Shown here in pieces: positions 21,470 through 30,297 of a DNA stretch of 64,000 bases. Positions within the stretch are counted from its first letter, which is position 1; each line of letters begins with the position of its first letter. A program made the position numbers and the translations under genes. This DNA comes from Agarivorans sp. TSD2052 (GTDB lineage: Bacteria > Pseudomonadota > Gammaproteobacteria > Enterobacterales > Celerinatantimonadaceae), in contig NZ_CP096670.1 in assembly GCF_023238625.1 (NCBI RefSeq), forward strand, positions 4,112,001 to 4,176,000, written 5' to 3'. Under the pieces are notes generated by a model that worked only from the letters and a program-made list of their open reading frames with translations, was not told the DNA's origin and searched no databases.

Positions 21470-22684
21470 CTAACTGCTGTCAGTCATCATCCTGGCGTTA
21501 GACATATAAGCAACGATTGGCACCAAGTAAATAAAATGTTGCCAGTCGTAAGGTTGTCCATGTAGAAAAAGCCTGGGAACATTTGCCAAATATAATAAAG
21601 AAAAAAAACCCACAGCATTACTGCTATTGATATATCGTAATGAAAATAAACAAGGCAGAATCAAAAAAGTCCCCATAAATAGAAATCCGAAAAGTATCCC
21701 TAAGTCAGAATAAGCCTGTAACAATGGAAAATCCAACCACAATGATTTATAACCACTACCTTGGATAGGATTACTTAAAAAACTATCTAAACCTATACCT
21801 CTCATTAGTACTCTAGAAAATGACGCGCTATCAGTTACAGCTGATCCGGAAATTGTCATCAATCCACTATATAGCGTATCTCCCATGTGTAATAATCTTT
21901 CAAAAAAAGAATCAGAAAGCCATAATGATAATATTAAAAACATTCCACATAGTAGACAAATCATAGAAACAAGCCTTAATGGAGAAGAAAGTAATTCGCT
22001 CCTAGCATATTGATAAAACCAATAAATTATTAAAAATGAACACCCAAACAAAGGAGACCTTACACCTGTTAATATGACGATATATAAAAGTATTGATATA
22101 CCCGCAAGCTCAAGTAAAAATTGTTGATAGCCATTGCAGTCAAATTTTGCATTGTGTGCATACCCAGCCAAAGAACATACACAGCAGTATGCTATAAAAC
22201 CATAAGCTGCATTTTCTTCACTCACAGAAACCCTTCCGATTCCGATCTCATCCATATTTAGACTTTCTACCTGAAACAAAAATAGACAACACAGCAACGT
22301 GGAAAAAAAAATATAGATCTTTCCTACTTTTATCTTATAGCTGGCCATATTTAAAAAAAGAAAGTAAGAAATAGTAAACACAAAACAGAACAAAATAACT
22401 TTACTGTCTGAAGAAGCTAACGAATTGAGCAACACTATAAAAACAACAATTAAAAAGGACATAAAAACCAAGTAGTTCAATTTCCTCTTTAACAAAAAGC
22501 CTCCCCTAAGGGCTACAAAAATCAACATGAAAGATAAAGTTAAGACCACGCCAATATCATAGAAACGAGGTAGAATCCCTAAGCCTTGTAGCGACCAGGC
22601 TAATAACGCACCAGTAAAGTATAGCGCTAATGCCAATTGCAGATAATTTGTTCTACAGAAATAGTTTTTTTTAATTTCCAACAC
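21470..22684 (-). CDS. Wzy-like polysaccharide polymerase
   Basis: 404 residues, very hydrophobic, about 10-12 predicted transmembrane helices with one larger hydrophilic loop in the middle. A motif in the second half, SNPIQGSGYKSLWL, resembles the loop of O-antigen polymerases. Sequence conservation of Wzy proteins is low, so the call rests on topology and on placement between glycosyltransferases near a flippase. Confidence 0.75.
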   Translation of the reverse strand: MLEIKKNYFCRTNYLQLALALYFTGALLAWSLQGLGILPRFYDIGVVLTLSFMLIFVALRGGFLLKRKLNYLVFMSFLIVVFIVLLNSLASSDSKVILFCFVFTISYFLFLNMASYKIKVGKIYIFFSTLLCCLFLFQVESLNMDEIGIGRVSVSEENAAYGFIAYCCVCSLAGYAHNAKFDCNGYQQFLLELAGISILLYIVILTGVRSPLFGCSFLIIYWFYQYARSELLSSPLRLVSMICLLCGMFLILSLWLSDSFFERLLHMGDTLYSGLMTISGSAVTDSASFSRVLMRGIGLDSFLSNPIQGSGYKSLWLDFPLLQAYSDLGILFGFLFMGTFLILPCLFSLRYINSSNAVGFFSLLYLANVPRLFLHGQPYDWQHFIYLVPIVAYMSNARMMTDSS

Positions 22685-22694
22685 AACACCTTAA

Positions 22695-23666
22695 CTAAAA
22701 GTCACCTGAAACAATATCAACAAGCTTATTCTGATCATTAATTAGCATCAATTCATCGTTAACAACAAAATTAAAACCTAGCAAATTTTCAACAGTTACA
22801 TCATATTCTTCCAATTGCACTTCTAAATAGCTTGATTTAACTTTTTTCACAATTTTGCTAATGACTGAACCAGCTCTAACTATTACAAAATTTTCGTATT
22901 GCAATGCCCTTCCAAAAACCCCTGAAGATTGGTCATATTCCGGTGAATAAGCTGCCCAAACAACATCTGTCACCTTATACATCGCCACAAGTTCAGCGCT
23001 TGATATCTTTTTATCGATAACTAGCCCTCCCGAATTGGTAAACTTTAGTATCTGGGTCTCATCGAAACCAGAAACCTTACCAGCCGCAACAAATAGGTAT
23101 TTTTCCCGTAGTTTTTCGGAGGATAAATACAACGCAATGAAAGAATCGAAACCTTTACTTTTATCTTGCTTACCGATTGCAGATAATATTTTTCGCCCAT
23201 TAGCAGCTTCCCTAATCCTGCGTTCCAAATCGATACACGCGACTCCACCTACACTCTTACATAGAACATCTCTATCCCAGAATTGAAAATCATATATCCA
23301 TTCATCACATATGCTTTCTAATTCTGGCTCAACATAAAATGGTACAATTGAAATGTTATTTATAAATTTTATTCGTCTTGTGAAACCCATTGCATTTTTT
23401 TTTACACCACTTTTCATAATTCCGCTCTTAAGCACATCCACACCTCGAAATACTAAGCCGGACGTTCTTCTTAAAAATAGACTCCTTAACAAAGATACTA
23501 GAAAATACATAACAAAACCTTCTTCTACCATAAGGAAAAGGACAGGTTTTCTAGTAAACATAGCAGTCAATAATGAGCACCTTCTGCCATTTAGTTTTTT
23601 CTCACAAAAATCTATATATTCGATGCGATGACCACTTTCAAGCCTAGAATAAAAGTTAAAATCCAT
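22695..23666 (-). CDS. Probable glycosyltransferase, weakly recognised
   Basis: 323 residues, not firmly assignable. An early LESGHRIEYIDF segment and a late GT4-like stretch (AAYSPEYDQSSGVFGRALQY at about 239-258) suggest a GT-B enzyme shorter than usual. The region around 165-180 (RKILSAIGKQDKSKGFD) is like the donor-domain loop of GT4 proteins. It overlaps the upstream gene by 11 bases. It could also be a sugar-modifying enzyme; the call comes mainly from context. Confidence 0.55.
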   Translation of the reverse strand: MDFNFYSRLESGHRIEYIDFCEKKLNGRRCSLLTAMFTRKPVLFLMVEEGFVMYFLVSLLRSLFLRRTSGLVFRGVDVLKSGIMKSGVKKNAMGFTRRIKFINNISIVPFYVEPELESICDEWIYDFQFWDRDVLCKSVGGVACIDLERRIREAANGRKILSAIGKQDKSKGFDSFIALYLSSEKLREKYLFVAAGKVSGFDETQILKFTNSGGLVIDKKISSAELVAMYKVTDVVWAAYSPEYDQSSGVFGRALQYENFVIVRAGSVISKIVKKVKSSYLEVQLEEYDVTVENLLGFNFVVNDELMLINDQNKLVDIVSGDF

Positions 23667-24459
23667 TCCCTATTACCTTTCTTAATAAAGCTTTAATCCT
23701 AAATTTAAAGTAGTACTTGATTGGATTAGCCTTTCTGTTTGACAAAAGTATGGTTGGATACTTACTTCTTCTATCGTTGACTCTAAACAATCTATTCATA
23801 GAAAAGTATTGGCTTGGAAACTCCCCATAATCTGACGGGTCTCTATAAGGTATTAGACCATTTTTCTTTGCTAACAAGCTTAAAATAGATTGGTCATGTC
23901 TATGATCAAAAGCTTCTTCAGATTCCGTTGTCATATCATCGGTCACTAATTCTTTTTTTCTACAAAGATTTAAATACTCATTAACGAAAAAAACAGAATA
24001 TGGCGTTTTTTTAAATAGCATATATGACGCGAGAATTTGATTAGAATCCTTGTATTCACTAGTTTCCAAACCCATAAAGTTGAATAAGTAATTATTTGTC
24101 CATTGCCGCTCAATAAGAGGCAGTTCAAATAACATTACAGACTTACCATCCTCATCCATAACATCAATAAGTAAATCTACGCTATTAATAAAAATTGTAC
24201 CTGAGTCACAATACATTATGTAATCTCCGTCATTTGCAGAATCCATAACCTTTTTTATAAAATATGGTTTCCAAAGCCAATAACCAGCGCCTCTTTTCCT
24301 ATTTAATACTTCAGAGTTATTTTCTACAAAATCATCATCCATGTCTTCTTTTTTAAACTCAAAAACTTTATCCACTTTACCTTTGTTTTTTGCCGTGTAA
24401 GTATTCCACTTCCTAAACGCCTCAAATTTATCGTCTGCAAAATTTATAGAAAGTTTCAC
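23656..24459 (-). CDS. Probable glycosyltransferase with DXD-like motif
   Basis: 267 residues. A segment at about 75-90 (GDYIMYCDSGTIFI) places an aspartate-serine-glycine motif after a beta strand, like the metal site of GT-A enzymes that use nucleotide sugars. GAGYWLWKPYFI at about 57-68 is characteristic of a family of capsule-cluster proteins of unproven activity. It overlaps the flippase gene by 32 bases and the next gene by 11 bases, showing tight packing. Confidence 0.65.
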   Translation of the reverse strand: MKLSINFADDKFEAFRKWNTYTAKNKGKVDKVFEFKKEDMDDDFVENNSEVLNRKRGAGYWLWKPYFIKKVMDSANDGDYIMYCDSGTIFINSVDLLIDVMDEDGKSVMLFELPLIERQWTNNYLFNFMGLETSEYKDSNQILASYMLFKKTPYSVFFVNEYLNLCRKKELVTDDMTTESEEAFDHRHDQSILSLLAKKNGLIPYRDPSDYGEFPSQYFSMNRLFRVNDRRSKYPTILLSNRKANPIKYYFKFRIKALLRKVIGNGF

Positions 24460-25852
24460 TCGCTCTACTCCCTAGTACTAAGGAAAACAACATAATTAAA
24501 AATCCAAATGTACTTATTGCAGTTTTAATGATATATCCATCAAATACATCACTAATCAAAACTACAATAATGAAAAATATGAATGGAACTAAACAACTTC
24601 TATAAACTGAAAACAAAACCGAATAGTCAAATGGAACATTTTTTATTAGAAAAACAAAGCATATGGCCGTACTAATAACAGTACTCGATGCTGCCCCATG
24701 AACTCCATATAAGTATGTTAATGCTAGCAGGACTGGTATAAATATAATAAGTTGAATTGTTGCTGCAGAAGTTACCAGTTTAGGGTTCCCTAAAGCTCTA
24801 TGGTATACAACCATTACAGAAATGAGACTTCCTATAGCCATTGTGATAGATAATATTTTTAAGACTATAATACCGTCCTTCCACTCTTCTCCCAGTAAAA
24901 TAGGAAGTAAGCTAGAAATACTGAACATATAAATCACAGAAGAAAAAGCTAACAACGATATTTGCGATAATGATTTGGTCATAAACCTAGTCATATTATT
25001 AACATCTTTTTCGTTCATTCTAGAAAATGAAGGAAAGAGGTACTTACTATAAGCCATAGAAAACTCTGAAATTCCTAGTTGTGCTAGGCGATTACTCATG
25101 TGGTATATCCCTAAACTAGCATTCCCCAAAATCAGACCAGTAATTAACTTGTCAGACTGATTTAACAACAAATTAATTATATTATTCAACCAAATCCACT
25201 TACCGAAATTTGAGTATTTTTTAATATCTATATTGAAACTTTTAAACCTAATAAATAGCTTCCTATCAGTGCCAAATAATAGATAAGTAAGGATCAGTTT
25301 TATTATTTCACCTGCGGCCAAGCTTATAAATATTGCCACAAATTTGACATCAAGAAGAATCAAACCTACAAATATTAGAAAATCAAAAGACACTCCTAAA
25401 AAAGTTATGAAAAATATCTCTTTGAAGTTCCTCTCTCTTAATGCAATATACCAGTTTGGACTAACCATAGATTTAGACAAAGCGCAAACTGCAAGACATA
25501 AAGCAGATACCAACGTCTCAGAAGTATTAGTTACATAATTAGTTAAAGTTGGAATAGAAAATACTATGATCCCGATTACCACACCACGAAGTGTAAGCGC
25601 CAACCAAATGGAATCTAAATCACTTTCACTTGGATACCTCTCAGCTTGAACGATAGCCCCTATTAATCCGAACTCCGAAAGAGATTCCACTATCGCATAA
25701 AGAATTAGCAAAAGACCTACTATACCCATCACTTCTGGCCCAAAGCATTTGGCAGCAAAAAGAAACTTCATAGCAATTAGCAACTTACATAGGCCGTGAT
25801 TGATAATAACCCACGTTGGATGGCAAGTAGGTAGAGTTAAAAGATTCTTCAA
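24428..25852 (-). CDS. wzx: Wzx-like lipid-linked oligosaccharide flippase
   Basis: 474 residues with about 12-14 hydrophobic segments and the polysaccharide-biosynthesis flippase pattern (FGPEVMGIVGLL near 33-44; NQSDKLITGLILGNASLGIYHM near 230, split across helices). It moves the undecaprenyl-linked repeat unit to the periplasmic face for polymerisation. Its ATG overlaps the wzc-like stop by 4 bases. AT-rich composition matches the variable block. Confidence 0.85.
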   Translation of the reverse strand: MKNLLTLPTCHPTWVIINHGLCKLLIAMKFLFAAKCFGPEVMGIVGLLLILYAIVESLSEFGLIGAIVQAERYPSESDLDSIWLALTLRGVVIGIIVFSIPTLTNYVTNTSETLVSALCLAVCALSKSMVSPNWYIALRERNFKEIFFITFLGVSFDFLIFVGLILLDVKFVAIFISLAAGEIIKLILTYLLFGTDRKLFIRFKSFNIDIKKYSNFGKWIWLNNIINLLLNQSDKLITGLILGNASLGIYHMSNRLAQLGISEFSMAYSKYLFPSFSRMNEKDVNNMTRFMTKSLSQISLLAFSSVIYMFSISSLLPILLGEEWKDGIIVLKILSITMAIGSLISVMVVYHRALGNPKLVTSAATIQLIIFIPVLLALTYLYGVHGAASSTVISTAICFVFLIKNVPFDYSVLFSVYRSCLVPFIFFIIVVLISDVFDGYIIKTAISTFGFLIMLFSLVLGSRASETFYKFCRR

Positions 25853-28143
25853 GACGAGTACCCATAATAGCCATAATCTTCACTACTTTTTGCGACCGTC
25901 CGATTTAAGATAACTCCGTCTATAGGTATAGAGTGGTCTACAAATTTGGCTATAGAGCCATTAAGTTGCTTTAGTTTTGTAGTACCTGATCCAATAACCA
26001 AAGCACAACCGCCAGCTATTTTCCCCAAAATCAGAGCATCACTAACTGCCACCACGGGAGGCGTATCAAAAATTATCTTGTCGTAATGCTTTTCAAGCGA
26101 TGCTATTAGTTCAATGAACTTCTGACTGGCGAGTAACTCCTGTGCATTAGGAACTAACATACCTGCTGGCAAAACACTTAACCCGGACTTTTCATGTAAG
26201 TAGATACACTCATCCATGTCACTTCCCATCAGTATCAAATTGCTAAGTCCTAAATGGGAAACTTTGAGGCCAAACCTTTTGCCTACCGATGGCCTCCGTA
26301 AATCACAATCTATTAATAGCGTTTTCTCCATTTGGGCCATTGATAAAGCTAGATTGATAGAAACCGTAGTTTTTCCCTCACCAGGAACAGCTGATGATAC
26401 AGCTATTAAACTTCTTTCTTTTCCAGCCATGTTAAGCAGTAATGAAGTTCGAATGCTCCTAACGGCCTCACTGAAATGATTAAATTTCTTATTAAAGTAC
26501 GCCTCAGATAAAAGCGCCATTTTCGCAAACTGCCTACCTTTCAATAGGGGAATTGAACCTAGGGGAGCTAGGTGGAGCTTTTCTTGAATATCAGAAACAG
26601 ATTCAATTGTATTTTTTGCTGAGTGACAGATTAATGAAAAGAAAATAGTAAAAACGAAGGATACTAGAGCTGATATTACGATAATCGCCATCTTTCTCGG
26701 TTTCGCAGGAACCAACGGAACACTAGCTAAATCACTAAAGCGAGCAACTAAAGGCTGGAAATCCATGGTGGCCATTGTTTCTTTTTGTCGATTTAGAAAT
26801 AAGTCATAAAGCTTACGATTACTTTCTACTTCCCGCTTAAGAGCGTCATATGTCGCTCTCTTAACCGCAATCCCTTGGAATTGATCTTTTTTCCCATTCA
26901 ATTCAGCTTGAATTGCATTTTCTTGCTTTCTCGCACCATTAAGCTCTTTCTCTATCCCCGTAGCCAAGCTGTTAAGCACTTTTCTTGTTCTGTCTTTCAC
27001 TGAGGCTAACTGAGCTTGCGCTTGAATCATTTTGTCGTGTTTAGGGCCATAACGTTTACTTAGCTCAGAAACTAAACGTTCCGCTTCTATTTCAGCTAAT
27101 CGCACATCTCTTAACTGCGGATGGTTAGATATTGCTGATATAGATGATAGCTGAGCAATCCCTGCATTACGGTTATCTTGCAGTACATAAAACAACGATT
27201 CCGCTGCAACTCTTCGATCTCTAGCATCACTTAAACGACGACTAATATCACTTAATTCAGCAGAAGCTAAACTATCGATACCACTCACATCTACTAAGCC
27301 TTCTCTCTCCAAAAAGCCTGTTAATCGATTTTCAGAAAATGTGACAGCTGTCTTTAGTTCTGTCAAACGATCTTCTAACCAGGTTGTTGCTTCTTGACTC
27401 GCTTGTAAATGTGCGTCTCGATTGTTCTCTATGTAAGCTTCCCCAACCGCATTCGCTAACGCTGCTGCTAAGCGCTTATCCCCAGACTCAAAGCTAATAT
27501 TAACTAACTGTGTCTTTCTTATCGGACTAACGATCAATCTTTTACGAAATTCCGCCATAACCCTTTGAGATAACGCTTCTTGCATATCTAAATCAGAAGC
27601 AGCTTGTTGCGGCGGTAACCAACTTTGAACCAAAACCGACTCTTGAGCGTATCCCCGCAAAGTACCTATTGGATTTTTTAGCTTATCAAAGTTAGTAAGT
27701 TCCTTCTGACCGTTAAACTCCGCTAACTCACCTAGTTTATATTTATCTATAACCTTCTGAGCAATAGTTCGAGATTTAAGCAGCTCGAATTGAGTGAGAT
27801 AATATTCCTGCTTAGATGTATCTACGCCTATCACCTCGGCTATAGAAACTGCATTTCGCTGTTCAGCTTCGATCAACAACACTGCTGTTGCTCGATATAC
27901 GGGCGTTATAGAAAAAGCGATTAGAGTAGCTAATAGACCCACAATGAAAGTAAAGCCTATTATCATCGGCCAATATCTCAAAACTGCTATAAAGTATTGC
28001 CCTAAATCAATCAACTCCTCATTAGACTCAAATCGCTTAGCAGCCACGATCTGCTGATTTATCAAGTCATTGTCAATATGGTGAACATTGATACTCGAGT
28101 GTTTATTCACGTTTATACATCCTTGTTCATTCGATAGCCTCAA
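25849..28143 (-). CDS. wzc: Wzc-like polysaccharide co-polymerase and tyrosine autokinase
   Basis: 764 residues. Two transmembrane segments (about 58-80 and about 490-510) bracket a periplasmic coiled-coil domain. The cytoplasmic BY-kinase domain has Walker A in SAVPGEGKTTVSIN (about 583-596), a second Walker motif LLIDCDLRRPS, and a Tyr-rich C-terminal tail (DYGYYGYSS), the expected autophosphorylation cluster. It controls polymer length and export with the wza-like protein immediately upstream. The first 45 residues are hydrophilic and the exact start is uncertain. Confidence 0.92.
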   Translation of the reverse strand: MRLSNEQGCINVNKHSSINVHHIDNDLINQQIVAAKRFESNEELIDLGQYFIAVLRYWPMIIGFTFIVGLLATLIAFSITPVYRATAVLLIEAEQRNAVSIAEVIGVDTSKQEYYLTQFELLKSRTIAQKVIDKYKLGELAEFNGQKELTNFDKLKNPIGTLRGYAQESVLVQSWLPPQQAASDLDMQEALSQRVMAEFRKRLIVSPIRKTQLVNISFESGDKRLAAALANAVGEAYIENNRDAHLQASQEATTWLEDRLTELKTAVTFSENRLTGFLEREGLVDVSGIDSLASAELSDISRRLSDARDRRVAAESLFYVLQDNRNAGIAQLSSISAISNHPQLRDVRLAEIEAERLVSELSKRYGPKHDKMIQAQAQLASVKDRTRKVLNSLATGIEKELNGARKQENAIQAELNGKKDQFQGIAVKRATYDALKREVESNRKLYDLFLNRQKETMATMDFQPLVARFSDLASVPLVPAKPRKMAIIVISALVSFVFTIFFSLICHSAKNTIESVSDIQEKLHLAPLGSIPLLKGRQFAKMALLSEAYFNKKFNHFSEAVRSIRTSLLLNMAGKERSLIAVSSAVPGEGKTTVSINLALSMAQMEKTLLIDCDLRRPSVGKRFGLKVSHLGLSNLILMGSDMDECIYLHEKSGLSVLPAGMLVPNAQELLASQKFIELIASLEKHYDKIIFDTPPVVAVSDALILGKIAGGCALVIGSGTTKLKQLNGSIAKFVDHSIPIDGVILNRTVAKSSEDYGYYGYSS

Positions 28144-28146
28144 GAC

Positions 28147-28680
28147 TTAAAAAAAGCTCGCCTTCACAACAATAATGTCGCCAGCTTGAATTTTAGAATT
28201 GAGCGTCGCCTTAGATACAAGGCTATTATTAGCGCCAGAACTCAAATTGATATTGGTTTTGGATGCGCGTTCGGTGAAACCGCCTGCAAGTGCAATAGCT
28301 TTTTCTATAGTTAAACCCGGTTGGTAGGCATACCCTCCTGGATTTTCTACCTCACCGTTGATAAATATCTGTCTATATTGAACAATATTTACGGCTACCT
28401 TCGGCTGAATTAAATAATCACCTTTTAAGCCGGTTTGAATAGTTTGTTTTAGCTCTTGGCTGGTTGCACCGCTCACGCTTAAACGGCCGAGGTAGGGGTA
28501 ATCAATTTTGCCGCTGTTGTTTATTAACAGCTCCATGCTTAGGTCTTCTTCACCATACACTTTAATGTTGATTACATCGCCAGGCCCTAAGCGGTAATTG
28601 TCTTCATTGGCCGCATAGCTATTAAATATAGGCAGCAACAAACTACAAACTAATAAAATACGCTGTAACTTTATCAACAT
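28147..28680 (-). CDS. wza: Short Wza-like polysaccharide export protein
   Basis: 177 residues, about half of E. coli Wza. It has a signal peptide (cut after about SYA), the polysaccharide-export domain starting YRLGPGDVINIKVYGEEDL, and one SLBB-type domain (QIFINGEVENPGGYAY). It lacks the lipobox cysteine and the C-terminal amphipathic helix that forms the Wza outer-membrane pore, so it probably works with a separate outer-membrane beta-barrel. It lies 3 bases upstream of the kinase gene. Confidence 0.88.
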   Translation of the reverse strand: MLIKLQRILLVCSLLLPIFNSYAANEDNYRLGPGDVINIKVYGEEDLSMELLINNSGKIDYPYLGRLSVSGATSQELKQTIQTGLKGDYLIQPKVAVNIVQYRQIFINGEVENPGGYAYQPGLTIEKAIALAGGFTERASKTNINLSSGANNSLVSKATLNSKIQAGDIIVVKASFF

Positions 28681-28773
28681 TTAAACCACCTCTGTTATGG
28701 AGATTAATTGCACACTGGTAATAACAGTAGTGACTCGGGTAACTTTCATATACTCCCTTGCATATCTAATGCC

Positions 28774-30186
28774 TTAATAGGCTTGGTCGCTGCGAAAACC
28801 TTTGAAAATGGTTTTATAGACAATTTTAATGTCCATCCATAAGCTCCATAGCTGGATATATTCCAGGTCATAGGCAATACGGCGCTCCATTTTGTCTAGG
28901 GTGTCGGTTTCGCCTCTGCAGCCATTTATTTGCGCCCAGCCAGTAATGCCGGGTTTAACTTTGTGGCGCAGCATGTAGCGGTCAACCACTTGTCGATACT
29001 CTTCGTTATGCGCTACCGCATGTGGGCGCGGCCCAACAATCGACATGCTGCCAAATAGCACATTAAAAAACTGCGGAAGTTCGTCTAGTGAAGTGCGGCG
29101 AATAAATGCGCCAAAGGGGGTAACCCGTGGGTCATTTTGGGTAGCTTGGGTCACTGTGCCGCCATTCTCCATTACCTTCATAGAGCGGAATTTCCAAACG
29201 CGAATTCTTTTACCGTCTAGGCCATAGCGGTCTTGCTTAAACAATATTGGCCCCGCAGAGCCCAGTTTTACGCCAATGGCTACCGCTAACATCAGCGGGC
29301 TGATCAAGGTGATAATAATGCTGGCTAACACCACATCTTGAATCCGCTTTACAGTTACACTAAATACACCTCGGAACGGGCTGTCGAATACACTCACTGT
29401 TTGAATATTGCCTAAGCTGCTCCAACGCGAGTGAATCAAGTTATAAGTGAAAAAATCGGGAACAATAAAGGTGGTGCAGGTAGTGTCTGACAACTGTTTG
29501 AGGTAACCGGTGATTCTATCTTTGGCATGCATTGGTAGCGCCACATACACATGGTCTACCTCGCCATTTTTAGCTAACTCTAAGGCTTTAGCTACCGAGC
29601 CTACCGGCCCAAAATAATGAGAGTCGTCGCCTAGGCGAGCACTGTCGCGATCATCAAAGAAACCAATAAAGTGTAAACCTAAGTCGGGGTTAGATATCAG
29701 CTCTTGGTGTAGCCTTAAGCCTGTTTCAGATACACCAATAATGAGGGTTTTACGAGTGTTGTAGCCAGTTTTTCTTAATAAGGCGAGTACTTCACGAAAT
29801 ACCATCCGCCATACAATCAATGCGATAGGCGTGACTAACAGCCAACCGCCAAATACTAGCCGTGAGTAGTTATCAGAAACTTTTAAGAAATAGTTAATCG
29901 CGAGTATTATTGCCACTGTTATCAGCCAAACACTTAATGTTGTTTGCGCTTGCTCTTTCACTGAGGCTATCCGCCATGAGCGGTACAAAGTGAAAGACTC
30001 TGCAATAACCAGAAACACCATGCCTAAGCCAATGGCTAACAGCCTGAAATCACCGTCTACCTGGCCATTTCTCCACCACGCTAATGATGCTAGCGTAGCA
30101 AAAATGATCACTAAGTCGGTAATGCGATAAACAAGCGCTAACTCAAACTCGTGGCTGCGAACAAAGCCATTTCTTTCGTTTCCCAT
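28774..30186 (-). CDS. wcaJ: Undecaprenyl-phosphate sugar phosphotransferase, WcaJ-like
   Basis: Starts repeat-unit synthesis by moving a hexose-1-phosphate, probably glucose, onto undecaprenyl phosphate. The start at 30186 has AAGGATG seven bases upstream; a longer frame to 30204 is not needed. The 470 residues show four N-terminal membrane segments, a CoA-binding-like middle domain and the bacterial sugar transferase domain (about 280-470), with KFRSMKV, RRTSLDELPQ and KPGITGWAQING. First gene of the main operon. Confidence 0.92.
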   Translation of the reverse strand: MGNERNGFVRSHEFELALVYRITDLVIIFATLASLAWWRNGQVDGDFRLLAIGLGMVFLVIAESFTLYRSWRIASVKEQAQTTLSVWLITVAIILAINYFLKVSDNYSRLVFGGWLLVTPIALIVWRMVFREVLALLRKTGYNTRKTLIIGVSETGLRLHQELISNPDLGLHFIGFFDDRDSARLGDDSHYFGPVGSVAKALELAKNGEVDHVYVALPMHAKDRITGYLKQLSDTTCTTFIVPDFFTYNLIHSRWSSLGNIQTVSVFDSPFRGVFSVTVKRIQDVVLASIIITLISPLMLAVAIGVKLGSAGPILFKQDRYGLDGKRIRVWKFRSMKVMENGGTVTQATQNDPRVTPFGAFIRRTSLDELPQFFNVLFGSMSIVGPRPHAVAHNEEYRQVVDRYMLRHKVKPGITGWAQINGCRGETDTLDKMERRIAYDLEYIQLWSLWMDIKIVYKTIFKGFRSDQAY

Positions 30187-30223
30187 AACACATCCTTGTG
30201 CCAAGCTTGTTGGCTAAAACGTG

Positions 30224-30284
30224 CCTATATTGGTGCTTTATTGCACAACATAGGTGAGCAGCGGGAATCCGTTCTCCTGCTGCT
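30224..30284 (-). promoter_or_regulatory. Two hairpins in the leader of the exopolysaccharide operon
   Basis: The 111 bases between the PEP-CTERM gene and wcaJ contain two inverted repeats. The first in transcript order pairs AGCAGC with GCTGCT plus flanking bases (30256-30284). The second pairs CCTATATTGGTGC (30224-30236) with GCACAACATAGG (30243-30254), with one G-U pair and one bulge. Neither has a T-tract. They may act as a processing site or an antitermination/JUMPstart-like leader; no consensus ops element was seen. Confidence 0.45.
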
Positions 30285-30297
30285 TAACTTATATCAA

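Noticed and set aside
20273-25852. Mobile element in the AT-rich exopolysaccharide block
   Set aside because: No transposase, integrase, terminal repeats or tRNA next to it; the block fits normal serotype exchange.
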